Assembly: GCA_038363925.1 (NCBI GenBank)
Contig: JAQQWL010000002.1
Span: 682,001 to 746,000, forward strand
From: Apiospora phragmitis
Taxonomy: Eukaryota > Ascomycota > Sordariomycetes > Amphisphaeriales > Apiosporaceae
Direction: 5' to 3'
Length of the DNA: 64,000 nt
The position numbers and the translations under genes were made by a program. This document shows positions 34,701 to 45,170 of this stretch, piece after piece. Within the stretch, counting starts at the first letter, position 1, and every line of letters starts with the position of its first letter. The notes under the pieces are model-generated. The model had not been told where the DNA came from. It saw nothing but the letters and a program-made list of their open reading frames with translations, and searched no databases.

Positions 34701-37229
34701 CCACGGCATCACCCTTTCCAGCGTCGCGCTACCCGCGCTGAGCACCGGCAGCAACAGCCCCCGAAGTATCAATAACCACCGCCACGGTATAAGAAGCAAC
34801 AGCAACGCGAACAAGAACAACGGCGGAACCACCACACCGACGAGCCCCGCGCAGGCCTTCATCGACGAAGCCATCGCCCCGCAGCTCGGCTGCGACCGGG
34901 ACGCGATCGAGGACGTGACGGAGGCGTCGTCGCTGCAGACCCTGTTCGTCGAGGCGGGCCTGCTCGAGAGCGGCAAGGGGGCGATCGACTGGTTCGCCAT
35001 CCACATCCAGAACCATAATGGATCGCTAGACTGGGGTAAGCTCGAACACGCCTGTAACTTGCTTACACTGGCCCACCCCATCCTCCGGACGACATTCGCT
35101 ACCCATGACAGAAGACTCTGGCAAGTCGTCCTGCGGCAACCCTACCACCACAGCCCGCACCGGCTCGTCGACTTTGACCGATATCAGTGTCCTGGCTGGC
35201 GACTATCTGCCTTGGCCGGGAAGCTCGTCAAGCGGGACCAGGGCGTCCCCGTCGACTTCCGAAAGCCCGTCACCAGATTCGCGTAAGTCATCTATCCTTT
35301 CTTTTTCCTTTTCTTTTTCTTGTTTTTCCCCTTCTACTTTCCTGGCTCGATCTTCTCGAGTAGAGCACGATAACTAATCTGCAACGACAATACAGCTACC
35401 TGGACGGTGGCAAAAATGCCATCCTCCTTCTGAGACTATCCCGGGCTCAGTACAACGACCTCTCCATGCCCGTCTTACTAAAGGACCTGAGCCGGCTCTA
35501 CGAACAGGGTGAACTGTCAACCCGGAACGCCGGCTTCTGCGACGTCATGAGGGCTGCCAAGCAAGCTTCCAGGAACGGCGCTGCCGACTATTGGAAGAAT
35601 CTTCTGCGCGGTTCCCAGATGACGCAGGTGGTGGCCCACACTGCCCCCAGCGCGGCGAGCATTGAGCCCAAGACCATCTGCCAGCAAATACCCACCGGTT
35701 CATTGCAGAACCTCGGCATTCCGTTCGAGACCATCCTGAAGGGTGCCTGGGCCATCGTGCTATCGAAGCTCTCCGGCTCCGATGATGTTGTCTTCGGGCA
35801 CCTCGTCGAAGGCAAGCATCTTCATCTCGAGAACGTGCTGGGACCCTGCGGCGGCATCGTTCCCGTCCGCGCCCAGATCCCCACGGTGCCCATCACTCCG
35901 TACGAGTACTTCCGAACGGTGCAGAGCCAGCACGTGGCCAGCATCCCGTACGAGAACATGCAGTTCATCGACATTGTGCAGAAGTGCACGAGCTGGGCCC
36001 CCTGGACGCGCTTCAGCACCGTGGTGCAGCACCAGACCCGCGGCGAGGCGGCGCACGAGCGGGTGCGCGACTTCGCCATTGGAAACGCCCCCTGCAAGCT
36101 CAGCAGCGCCATGGCCGCCCAGAATTACGTCTACTCGGACCTCTTCGTGAAGTTGGTCCCCGTCGCGGGCGCGCGCATCGACATCTCCCTGACCTTTTGC
36201 GAGCGGCGCATGCACCCCGTCTTCGCCGACGAGGTCCTCAAGATGCTTTGCTCCACCATCAGCCTGCTCACGTCGGCCTTCGTCATGGAGCCGCTGGTGC
36301 TCAAGGGGCTGAACGACGACGCCATCACTACTACTAATGGCGGCAATGAAGCCGCCTCTGCCGGCGGCGCCACGCGCATCCCCCTTTCCCCGGCTCATTT
36401 CGAGGCCACGGGCCATGGCGGCGCGGCCTCGTTCGCGGCGCCGGTGCAGGCCGTGCTCCCCGATCACGCCGGCGCCATCCACGCCGTCATCTCGGCGGGC
36501 TGGGACGCGGTCCTCGGCGCGTCGTCGGTCGCGCGCGTCCACGACGTCCGCTCCGTGCCCTTTTATGATATTTGGGGCTCGCTGGTGCCCGCGGCCGAGC
36601 TGGCCCGCTTCTACAACGAGAGCATGCCCAACCTGGGCGTGCCGGGGCTCGAGCACGCGACCGACTTTGCGCTCGAGGATATGGTGGACGCGCCCACCAT
36701 GATGTTGCAGTACGAGATGATCATTGCCAAGCTGCAGGGGGTCTACCACCCGGCGCGCCATTCTGCTCAGCACGGGCACCATTCGGCCACCCATAAGCGC
36801 AGCCCTAGCGTCGTGCTCCGTACCAAGAGCAGCGCTTGGGGCAAGAACCTCAAGAAGCTAACGTCGTCGTCGTCGGCCACGGCCACGGCCGCCGGTGGCG
36901 GCATCGTTATGCCTCCCCCGACCATCCCCGAGTCGTCTGGGTCAGCCAAATCGACAGCGATGCCGGCGACGCCCACGCACGCGCGCAACCGCAGCAACGG
37001 CAGCTCTATGGAGTCGATGACGACGGGCAGCAGCCAGAGCGACGAGGACGAGATCCGGGACGAGGTGTCGCCGGTCTTGACGTCGCCTACTCGCTTGGCC
37101 CGGCAGTGGACGATTGTCAAGCCTAATAAGGAAGGCGGCGGCGCTTCCCGCAGCACCGCAACCGGGGGCGGTCTGACTAAGAAGAAGTCGACGGCTCAGT
37201 TCTTTGGAGAGAAGTTTGGGATGATCTAA
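28779..37229 (+). CDS. Nonribosomal peptide synthetase with degenerate adenylation domains
   Basis: Order seen (nt): degenerate carrier (29106-29290, YWGDT instead of LGGDS), the C-terminal adenylation subdomain only (about 29440-29850), and a carrier with intact LGGDS (Ser codon 29987). Epimerization domain (about 30150-31530, HHLVIDSMSWR, TVGWFTSLSP). Condensation domain (about 31560-32850, SQALCDP for HHxxxDG). Full-length but degenerate adenylation domain (about 32880-34440). Carrier with LGGNN (34591-34605), a last condensation domain (34860-36330), a carrier-like DIWGSLVPAAEL segment and a Ser-rich tail. One intron, 35283-35395. Frame changes occur near 29203, 31900, 32470 and 34525, each cured by one base in a short homopolymer. 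Corrected length is about 2780 residues. The second adenylation domain lacks the P-loop (EHQGTKQHKG for TSGSTGKPKG), the A7 Asp (TGH) and the A10 Lys (SLEVNR). The product is unknown and activity doubtful. MFS and OPT transporters follow downstream. Confidence 0.92.
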
Positions 37230-38129
37230 GAGACCACCACACCACCAAACCACCATCGTTATTCGAAGATTTGGGGTTTTCTTTTGTTATTGTTTTCGAT
37301 CTACTTCTGGAAATGTGTTTATCATATTGGTTTAACATCAAAAGGTGTATGGATTACTGGCGTCCTATTTGGGAGAGGGGTTACAAACGAAGACGCATCA
37401 TCATAGCTGTGGCGCATAAAGAGTCTTGTTTTTTTTTGTTGTTCTTCGCTTCGCGAGGTGTGTACATGGATGATACCCAGAGTTAAGATATATTATTATA
37501 TGTGTATTGTATTTAGTAGTATGAAGAACAAAAGATTAGTTTACAGTATTTATGCTGCTATTCGCCCCATCGACTCGTTCTCTTGTGATTGCTATTGTCT
37601 TTTTAGGTAAGCTAGTCCCAGTGACGGTCACTCCTCGATGCCAAGCATGCGATGCGGTAGCCATGCCTGCAAGCATGTGCTAAGGTCAGGATGCTAAGGA
37701 GACACAGTCGTTACCCGTACTATCTGCCGGGCACGCAAGGAGATCTAGAAGAGCCAGGCGGGAGCGTCTACAGCATCCAATGGTTTCCTGGCCGCGTTTC
37801 CCCAACATTAGCAGATGCGGGGGTGGACCGACGGGGGTTCTGGCATCGTTTCCCACTTCCATCGCCGCATGATCACCGAGCCTTTAGCCTGTGAACAGCA
37901 AACAAGTGCCGGGTTGGTGCAGTATGACCCGGATACATACTTACACAGCAGCTGAGAATAAGTGAATCGCGGGGCTTTGCCCCTTATAAGCTGGGACACA
38001 ATCTCCCCTGCGAACGGACCAATCTCTTCGCAAGTCACATAAACCGTACGAGGTGAGATCAGATCTAGATCTAGATCTGGAGATAGATTGACGTTACATT
38101 ACACTCGAACAAAGCCTCGTGAGCCCAAC
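37230..38129. other. Spacer between NRPS and MFS transporter
   Basis: The A/T-rich 3' UTR-like stretch at about 37480-37560 follows the NRPS. Near 38063-38078 AGATCT is repeated in overlapping copies, giving a self-complementary tract just upstream of the MFS start. No gene seen. Confidence 0.45.
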
Positions 38130-40334
38130 ATGGCCGCTGAAGTCTCAAAAGCCGACAACGATAACGACATCAAAGTCGGTGCGCGGCATGTCGAGACCAG
38201 AAAGGGTAGTAGGGAGAAGGGGCGCGACGTCTCGCTCGGTAGCGGTGGTGTTGGTGCAGTATCGGAGAAAAGAGGGGGAAGAAGAAGAAGAAGAAGAGGG
38301 ACCTATCGCTGCCGCGGCCGAGAAGAAGCTTGTCTGGAAATGCGACCTGCACGTCTTGCCCTCCATCACGGTGCTCTACTTCCTGGCGTTCATGGATCGT
38401 ACCAACATCGGCAAGTCTTCAATCAGAATACAGTATCTTGGGGTCTCAGATATGAGAAAGATAGAGTATACGCATCCATCTAACACTGAGGCTGATCTGA
38501 AACATATAGGAAATGCGAGGATCCAGGGTTGTCCGAGGACCTGAACATGACAGGCCGGGACTACAACCTTGCGCTGTTCATATTCTTCATCCCTGTGAGT
38601 GCCAATGTATGAACACTGGGTGGATATGTTCCAAACTGGCTAACCGGTGCCTGTAGTATATCCTGTTCGAGGTCCCTTCGAATCTGATCATCAAGCGAGT
38701 CGCTCCGTCAACGTGGCTCAGTCTCATCATGGTCCTTTGGGGTAAGCGAACGACACATCCAATTTCATGATACAAATCCCTAATCCTACGTGACAGGCAT
38801 CGCTACCATCGGGCAAGGACTTGTGACCAACGTGTCTGGTCTCGTGGGCTGCAGGTTCGTCCTGGGTATCTTCGAGGCCGGCGTGTTTCCAGGTGAGCAG
38901 AGCATCTATTGAACGAACCATCCATTCTTTCAATGTGTGCATATATGCTGTCTAGTAGGCTACTCACTAACTAACTCTACTCGAATCTTGATGACAGGCT
39001 CTACGTATTTGATTAGCATGTAAGGGCTGTTTGTCACCAATTTCATTTCAAGTATTCAGTTCGATTAACATCGGGCTATAAGGTACTACAAACGCTACGA
39101 GCTGCAATGGCGCATGTCCATCTTCTTCTGCTCCGCCATCCTCGCCGGCGCCTTCTCCGGTCTCATCGCCTGAGCCATCGCCAACATGTCCGGTTTCGGC
39201 AGCTACGGAGCATGGCGGTGTACGTTTTTGATGAATTCCTTCTTCTTCTTTCTCCTATTCACCCCCCCCCCCCCTTTTCCCCTGATCTGATACTGTCTGT
39301 CTCCTTTCCCCTTCCCATTACTCTGCATAGCAGCCGTGTGTGTCTGGGAAGTAGTTTAGCTGATTAAAGTAATTGGGCTGAGCGTAGGGATCTTCATCAT
39401 CGAAGGCCTCCTAACCGTCGCCGTCGGCGCCGCCGCCAAGTTCTGGGTCGCCGACTGGCCCGAGCGGGCTGCGTTCCTGACGGACGGCGAGCGGCGCCTG
39501 GCCGCTGACTCGGGCGCGGCGCGCATGGACAAACTGAACCGGCGGGCCGCGCGGCGCATCGCGATGGACTGGAAGATCTATGCGGGGACGCTGGCCTACT
39601 TCGGGGTCGTGAACACGGGGTATGCGGGGTCGGTGAGTATCTAGTAATAGCGCCGTTCGAACATTATATGTCTTCAGCATGCATACTAACTGAACTCTGT
39701 TCTCACTTCCCTCCAGTTCTTCATCCCCACCATCCTCAACCAAATGGGCCTCACCGCCACCGCCGCCCAAGTCCGCACCATCCCCCTCTACGTCGCCGCC
39801 ACTGCGGTCTGCCTCCTCGTCTCCCACGCGACGGACCGCCTGCGGCACCGGTACAGCTTCGCCCTAGCCGGCCTCGCCGTCGCCATCATCGGCTACATCC
39901 TCTTACTCTGTCCCTCATCATCATCATCACCATCCTCATCCCACGCGACGTCGGTCGGCGTGCGCTACTTCGCCCTCTTCCTCGTCGTCAGCGGCGGCTA
40001 CACGACGCAGCCCGTCACGCTGGCCTGGCTGGCCAACGCCGAGAGCGGCCACTACAAGCGCGCCGTCTCGTCGGCGGCGCAGGTCGGGCTCGGCAACGCG
40101 GGCGGCCTCGTCGCGTCCAACGTCTTCTTCGACTCCGAGCAGCCCCAATACCGGACCGGCTTCGCCGTTAGCCTGGCCATGCTGTGGGTCTGCGCCGGTG
40201 CCTGCACGTGGCTGTACCTCGGCGCGAGGCGGGAGAATCGACGGCGGGACCGCGGCGAGCGGGACGGGCGATTAGACGAGCCCAACGCCGATAACCTGGG
40301 AGACGACCATCCGAGCTGGAGACTGGCGACGTAA
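38130..40334 (+). CDS. Dal5/ACS-family MFS transporter, many introns, disrupted
   Basis: A major-facilitator permease of the anion:cation symporter (Dal5/allantoate) group, which import vitamins and other anionic metabolites at the plasma membrane. Seen: LHVLPSITVLYFLAFMDRTNIG (TM1 and its motif), IPYILFEVPSNLIIKR, RFVLGIFEAGVFPGSTYLIS, FVADWPER-type loop and late TMs up to 40334. Exons: 38130-38410, 38510-38594, 38657-38741, 38797-38892, 38998-39019, 39083-39217, 39388-39632, 39717-40334. The first intron has a GC donor (G|GCAAGT). Defects: one extra G in the G5 run near 38274, a missing base near 38529, an in-frame TGA at 39171-39173 (GLIA-AIANM), and a phase break at the 39217/39388 junction, where WRWIF is expected. 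It may be a pseudogene or a badly sequenced gene. It follows the NRPS on the same strand, so it could be its exporter or importer. Confidence 0.82.
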
Positions 40335-41100
40335 GGAAGAGAAAGAGAATGGCGGGTTCATGAGCACATAGCCAGGACAAGTTAATCACGCGACGTGGTG
40401 AAAGGTAGCAAGTTGTAGTGTGTACGCTTTGTGCTCTGCGAGCTTCTGTATTCAAGCGCTGTCTATGTGGGTAACTCGCATCAAGCCGAGATGACGTATC
40501 TTGTGTGAACGAGACAGATTTCCCAAGTCATCACTTGGAGCAGTGTATATATTCTATAACCTGCCAACGCCATATTGGATCCCTGACCCCCCTCAGACAG
40601 TCGGCGTCATCCCTCAACCTGTTCCGGCTAGCAAAAAGTAACTTTCTGCTGACGCTGACAAGTATCTGCACATTGCGAATGAGTCGTAAGCCGGCCTACT
40701 TGGACTTAGCAGTTGCAATTCATGGCGAATGCCTTCCCGGTAATCTTCCCAATCCAATGAAGACCCAACCGCACGACAAGGCAATCATTTGCCTGATATC
40801 ATCATGGCCCATTCTAGGGCGACGCGATGCATACATGCCTCCTTCCCACCTGGATGTGATCTTGCTAGAAAACCCCCCTAATGTGGCCTGGTCGACAGGG
40901 CGCGGCGCAGCACTTATCTACTACTGATCCAGACCGCCAATTCTGTAGTCATCAGTGATGACCAAGCCAGGCACTGTGGCACCAAGGGGCTTTTGCTTGT
41001 ATAGTAGTCCGACGGATCGCCGCGATGAGATGTGGGTGTTGGCGAGGCGTGATTTGAATCTGAATTGGTGCTGTTGTTTATCCCAAACACGATTAAATCA
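40335..41100. other. Convergent intergenic stretch
   Basis: Lies between the 3' ends of the MFS (plus) and OPT (minus) genes. Open frames here are short and unsupported. No repeats seen. Confidence 0.5.
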
Positions 41101-43698
41101 TCAAGAGAATTCGCCAAGTCGAGGACCGAAATAGCTCCCCTCGGGAACGTTGTACAATACACAAGGTGTCCCTTCGCATCCCGTCTGGTTGACCACCGTA
41201 TTTCCCCACCAATTCAGTTCGACCATGGGCCATTGCAAGGTGAAGAAGATCAGAATGCCGGCAATCGCAATCGCACTGCTGAATGATGCCGAGAGAACAA
41301 AATTGTACTTGGACCAGAAGCCGACGTATTTCCGCTTCAAGAAAACCCACGAGAACCAGGCAACAGGTACAGATGGCCAGATGTAGGAGATGTTGTACGG
41401 ACTCCAGGTCAAAGCGCCGTAGAACATGGCGATGGGATGAATCTGTCGCAACCACGCCTTCTTGGTTTTTTTTTGGATGTAGTAGAAAATGATCGGGATG
41501 ATAAGGCCAATGGGGAAGCCAAGCAGGAGCAGCGGGTAAAGGCCATCCTTACCAAACATCCTGTTCGGGCCGACAGTGCCCCAGACTATCGACGCAGCAA
41601 AGAACGTGTTGATGCCCGGGCAAGTAAATCGATAGGGCGCTCCGGGGGTGCAGACGTCGGGAATCTGCTTCATCTGGAAATTGAGCACAGCCACACAGAT
41701 GACCGTGGAGATTATGATCCCCATGACTTGCGCAAAGAATGTCTGTCGTGGGGGCAGCTTGGCGTAATGGGCGATTTTCAAATCATTCGAGAAGAAGATG
41801 GCGTGCAGGACAGTGACATAACCGAACGACTTGAAATAGTTCATAGCAAGAGCATTTCCTTGTACCCAGCTACCGCCAATGAATTCCGCGATCACGTTGA
41901 GGGTAACTTCGACACCCGTCATGGCCTTGATGATGCCGATGGGTATAATGAAGAGAGCACACAGGGCCAATCCGTAGAAGACGACCCCTGGGCTACTAAA
42001 GGTCTCCCAGGCCCCGATAGCAGCACAGCCAAACCCGATGGCGATACTAAGGACCAGGACATTCCACCATTCAGGTATGTCCGGGTATGAGGCCATAAGG
42101 CGGTTGTGGACATCTTGGTAATGGCCCTCTTCCTGGTCGATTTCTTGACGAAAGCTCCTGAATAGGTTGCGGAACCCCATCATGATCTCATGGCGATGGT
42201 AAAGGTAGGCGTAAGATAGAGTTGCCGTATAGATGCCGAAGAAGAACACGTAGACCACCAGATTGCCGGCTGATATGAAAGGGGGTGAATAATTGGCATA
42301 TTTAACCGGATCAAATAGACCAGTGCTCCAATCTACAGCTTTACTGATGTTATAGAGGTTGCCGGTGTTGTCAAAGATGCGGTTGCTGTTGATGGGGATG
42401 TAGCCGGTGTAGTAGGCGTTGGTGTACCAGAAGATGGCAATGATGCCGCCCGATATAGCGGCCCCAATGAATTTGTTAAAGGTACTGAAAAAGGGTAGCA
42501 TGAGAGGGTCCGTGGCATCGAACAGCAGAGTATTCCAGTCCCAGGTTGGCCAGGGGTTGAAGCCGAGGCCGTTATTGAAGCCGGTGACGGTGTTGAGATT
42601 AACATTATCCGGGGCAATCCAGGACATCCAGCTGAAGACGCTCAAAGCCGTAAAGATGTATCCAGGGAACCAGAAGTAGATGAACATGGCGGCGAAGGTG
42701 AGGCCAAAGAACTTCATGCGCGACATGGTGAAGACCCTGCCGAAGGGACTCTTTACTGGCGTGTTCTTGTCGTTGTGAAAGGCCGAATTGAGGGCGATGG
42801 TCACGAGGGAACCGGGCCAGACGCAGTACGACGGATAGACCAAGAACCTCCGGACCATGCCAGCCATGCCATAACCCAAAAAGTTGGTGCAGAGAGCTAT
42901 CAGTAACTGGTAGGCAAACTCGCCGGCGTAGCCCTGGTGGAAATAATGGTACTGCGTCCAGATGATGTTGTTCGAGTAAGGAGTGTTCCAGCTGACGTTG
43001 GCCATGATGGTGATGAGCATATGCTCCTTCTTTGAAAACTTGCCGGGATTCAGGGAGTGCCGGGTGCCCCACAAGGTAAAGCCGACATCTGGAAGAACAC
43101 TCTCGAAAAACTTGCCGATGGGATAAGCCAATAGCTGAGCCACGTTGGCCTGGATGGTGATGGCGGGCTGGCGAATGGAGAAGAGCTGATTGACGAAAGA
43201 GAGAAGGACGGCGAATCCCATGCCGATGATCCAGGCCCGGATGGTGCTGCAGGGAATGGTGGGATCGTCATGGTTGTCCACGACAGCTCGTACTTCCGGG
43301 TAGGGGCTGTTGACGGTAATCAGAGCAGCCTCCAGCTTTAACTCTTCAATTAGCATCTCATATTTCTCGGGCTCGGCAAAAATGGCCAGGTTCTCGAGAA
43401 AGGAGCGGATCTTCTCAATGATGGCGAAGGGGAAATTGGGGTCCGTCTCATGGATGCGCAGGACCTCCTCCAACGTGGGCCTGATGTCATCCAGAGTGAG
43501 GCTCTTGGCGAGCAACCGGGCCTCGAGCAGATCGCACTCGGTGACATTGTGGTACGTCTGGATCTGGACCTCGGATGGCGGGGCGGCTGCATCCAAACTA
43601 CCGTGGAAGTCGTCGATGTGCGTCTTCTCGTTCTCGACGCCGCCGCCAGACGAGGGCGGCGTCGTAGCGTCGGTTTTCTCCTCGACGACGCGTGCCAT
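41101..43698 (-). CDS. Oligopeptide transporter (OPT family, Isp4-like), intact
   Basis: A proton-coupled small-oligopeptide transporter of the OPT superfamily (S. pombe Isp4 / yeast Opt1 branch), in the plasma membrane. The start is ATG 43698 (MARVVEEKT); the same frame extends upstream only through non-ATG codons. The protein has 865 residues. An acidic cytosolic N-terminus with TLDDIRPTLEEVLRIHETDP, typical of the family, leads to DNHDDPTIPCSTIRAW. About 14-16 hydrophobic segments follow. Both family signatures are present: the NPG motif (SLNPGKFSKKEH) and a KIPPR variant (AKLPPRQTF). SYIWPSVPVAWF and ELNWWGNTV near the C-terminus also match. One uninterrupted exon with no frame problems, unlike most neighbours. 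It could import peptide nitrogen or move a glutathione- or peptide-type product. Any link with the NRPS is only positional. Confidence 0.95.
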   Translation of the reverse strand: MARVVEEKTDATTPPSSGGGVENEKTHIDDFHGSLDAAAPPSEVQIQTYHNVTECDLLEARLLAKSLTLDDIRPTLEEVLRIHETDPNFPFAIIEKIRSFLENLAIFAEPEKYEMLIEELKLEAALITVNSPYPEVRAVVDNHDDPTIPCSTIRAWIIGMGFAVLLSFVNQLFSIRQPAITIQANVAQLLAYPIGKFFESVLPDVGFTLWGTRHSLNPGKFSKKEHMLITIMANVSWNTPYSNNIIWTQYHYFHQGYAGEFAYQLLIALCTNFLGYGMAGMVRRFLVYPSYCVWPGSLVTIALNSAFHNDKNTPVKSPFGRVFTMSRMKFFGLTFAAMFIYFWFPGYIFTALSVFSWMSWIAPDNVNLNTVTGFNNGLGFNPWPTWDWNTLLFDATDPLMLPFFSTFNKFIGAAISGGIIAIFWYTNAYYTGYIPINSNRIFDNTGNLYNISKAVDWSTGLFDPVKYANYSPPFISAGNLVVYVFFFGIYTATLSYAYLYHRHEIMMGFRNLFRSFRQEIDQEEGHYQDVHNRLMASYPDIPEWWNVLVLSIAIGFGCAAIGAWETFSSPGVVFYGLALCALFIIPIGIIKAMTGVEVTLNVIAEFIGGSWVQGNALAMNYFKSFGYVTVLHAIFFSNDLKIAHYAKLPPRQTFFAQVMGIIISTVICVAVLNFQMKQIPDVCTPGAPYRFTCPGINTFFAASIVWGTVGPNRMFGKDGLYPLLLLGFPIGLIIPIIFYYIQKKTKKAWLRQIHPIAMFYGALTWSPYNISYIWPSVPVAWFSWVFLKRKYVGFWSKYNFVLSASFSSAIAIAGILIFFTLQWPMVELNWWGNTVVNQTGCEGTPCVLYNVPEGSYFGPRLGEFS

Positions 43699-45170
43699 GT
43701 CCCCTCGGATATCACATGGGTTTGAAATTGAAGTGTCGCAGGCCGTGGGAGGGCTTGCGATGAGTGAGAGTGTGGTCGCGAAGCTGGGGTTTGGTGAGAG
43801 ATCAATCAATCATCGACTGATTGATTGATGAGTGAGTGAGTAAGCCTTTGACTTCGCTGGGGGAAAGAATGGACGTCGCTAAAACTGGGGGTAAATGGGA
43901 ATTGCAGGAAAGCGGCAATGCGACCCTTGACTTTCTGGAGGCATCTTTTGCTGAGCTTAGACAACAGCTAGACAGACAAGCAGGGCAAACGCTCAAAAAG
44001 CAAAAGCCCGACTCCCCGCCGCCGCTGCTCTTGGCGCGCTAGGCCCGCTTTCGGTTTACCGCAGATGCGGCGTTGGACTGTGTCGTATCTATGTACATCT
44101 GCTGCAGTTCTTGTCCAGTTGACATTTGAATGTTGTAACTTGTCGATCGTCGCTCGTTTAAAGCCTGTAAGGTTAGATCGGGAAGATTCCTAGATTCTTT
44201 ACACATCGGGGCTCACCAAGCAACAGTTAACATGTCGTGCCATCAAATGCCCCCCCAAACTCGCTGCATGAGCAAGTACCACCTCGCGGCTGCCCAATCT
44301 CTTGCTGGCAAATTGAACACAGTGAAGAGATGCCGATAATCCGGGTGCCCATATCTTGGGTGCTTGGCTCACCCCAGTCTGCGCTACAGCGGGTTTTACA
44401 GGGGGTGTTTTTCAGTGGCTTGTGTGGCACAGGTGGCTCAAACTGACGCCAGCGGCCAAGCCAGCCAGATTAAGCTACTAGATTGGATGAAATACCGGGG
44501 GTTCAACCTCCATGATCCATGCCACTCACAAATTAAAGTCAGTTTCTCCCTGGATTCATGGCTCGGTCAACACGGGTCCCATATATTTCCAGTTACTGAC
44601 TCGACCGCCGACTCAACAGAGGCTAGAGAGGTGCGGGAAAGACGTAATGATTTGGAAAGAGGTCCAATACTGAGACGACGGGCTGTACATAAAGAACATG
44701 AGTCTAGAACCACCTTGGTCAGCTGCTGACGGACTGCGCAGTTTCTCTCGCCATGTCCCGGACCTCGGCTCTTGGCCACTCTAGCCCATTCTTCAAGTGC
44801 CATTAGCATCATCCAACATGCCGCATGCCGCAGATGCCGTCAATCGGTTCGTCCTGTATGTAGCCATCATGTAAGGTGGGGGCCGCATCCCTCACGCACT
44901 GGCCGATGGCCGGCCGGCCTGCATGCCGACATGCAGGTTATTAACAACTTTCCCACAAACTTGCCCGGTGTCAGTGTCTGTATGCAGGCAGATAGGATAA
45001 AGAAAAAGACCACAAGTTTTTCTTCTAGACTTTCGTTCTTATTTGGAAGGTTCGATATTCTCTTATTTAGCGGAAGCTTCGCCAACGCCCATCATCCGAC
45101 CTAAGCGAGTTGCTTTAGCTGGCTGCTGGCTGCTGGCTGCTGGCTGACCGACCCCTGATGAGCTTATTAC
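43699..45170. other. Upstream region of OPT transporter, no further gene seen
   Basis: It includes the OPT 5' flank, with TGATTGAT repeats at 43801-43830. A few short frames exist (for example 44364-44729 plus) without support. A 7-bp tandem repeat sits at 45121-45145. Confidence 0.45.
45121..45145. repeat. 7-bp tandem repeat (GGCTGCT), about 3.6 copies
   Basis: GGCTGCT units are repeated head to tail about 30 bp downstream of the stop region of the minus-strand membrane protein gene. Confidence 0.9.

Noticed and set aside
35760..36794. 344-codon minus-strand ORF
   Set aside because: Antisense to the last NRPS condensation domain. His/Arg/Gly-rich composition and no domain.
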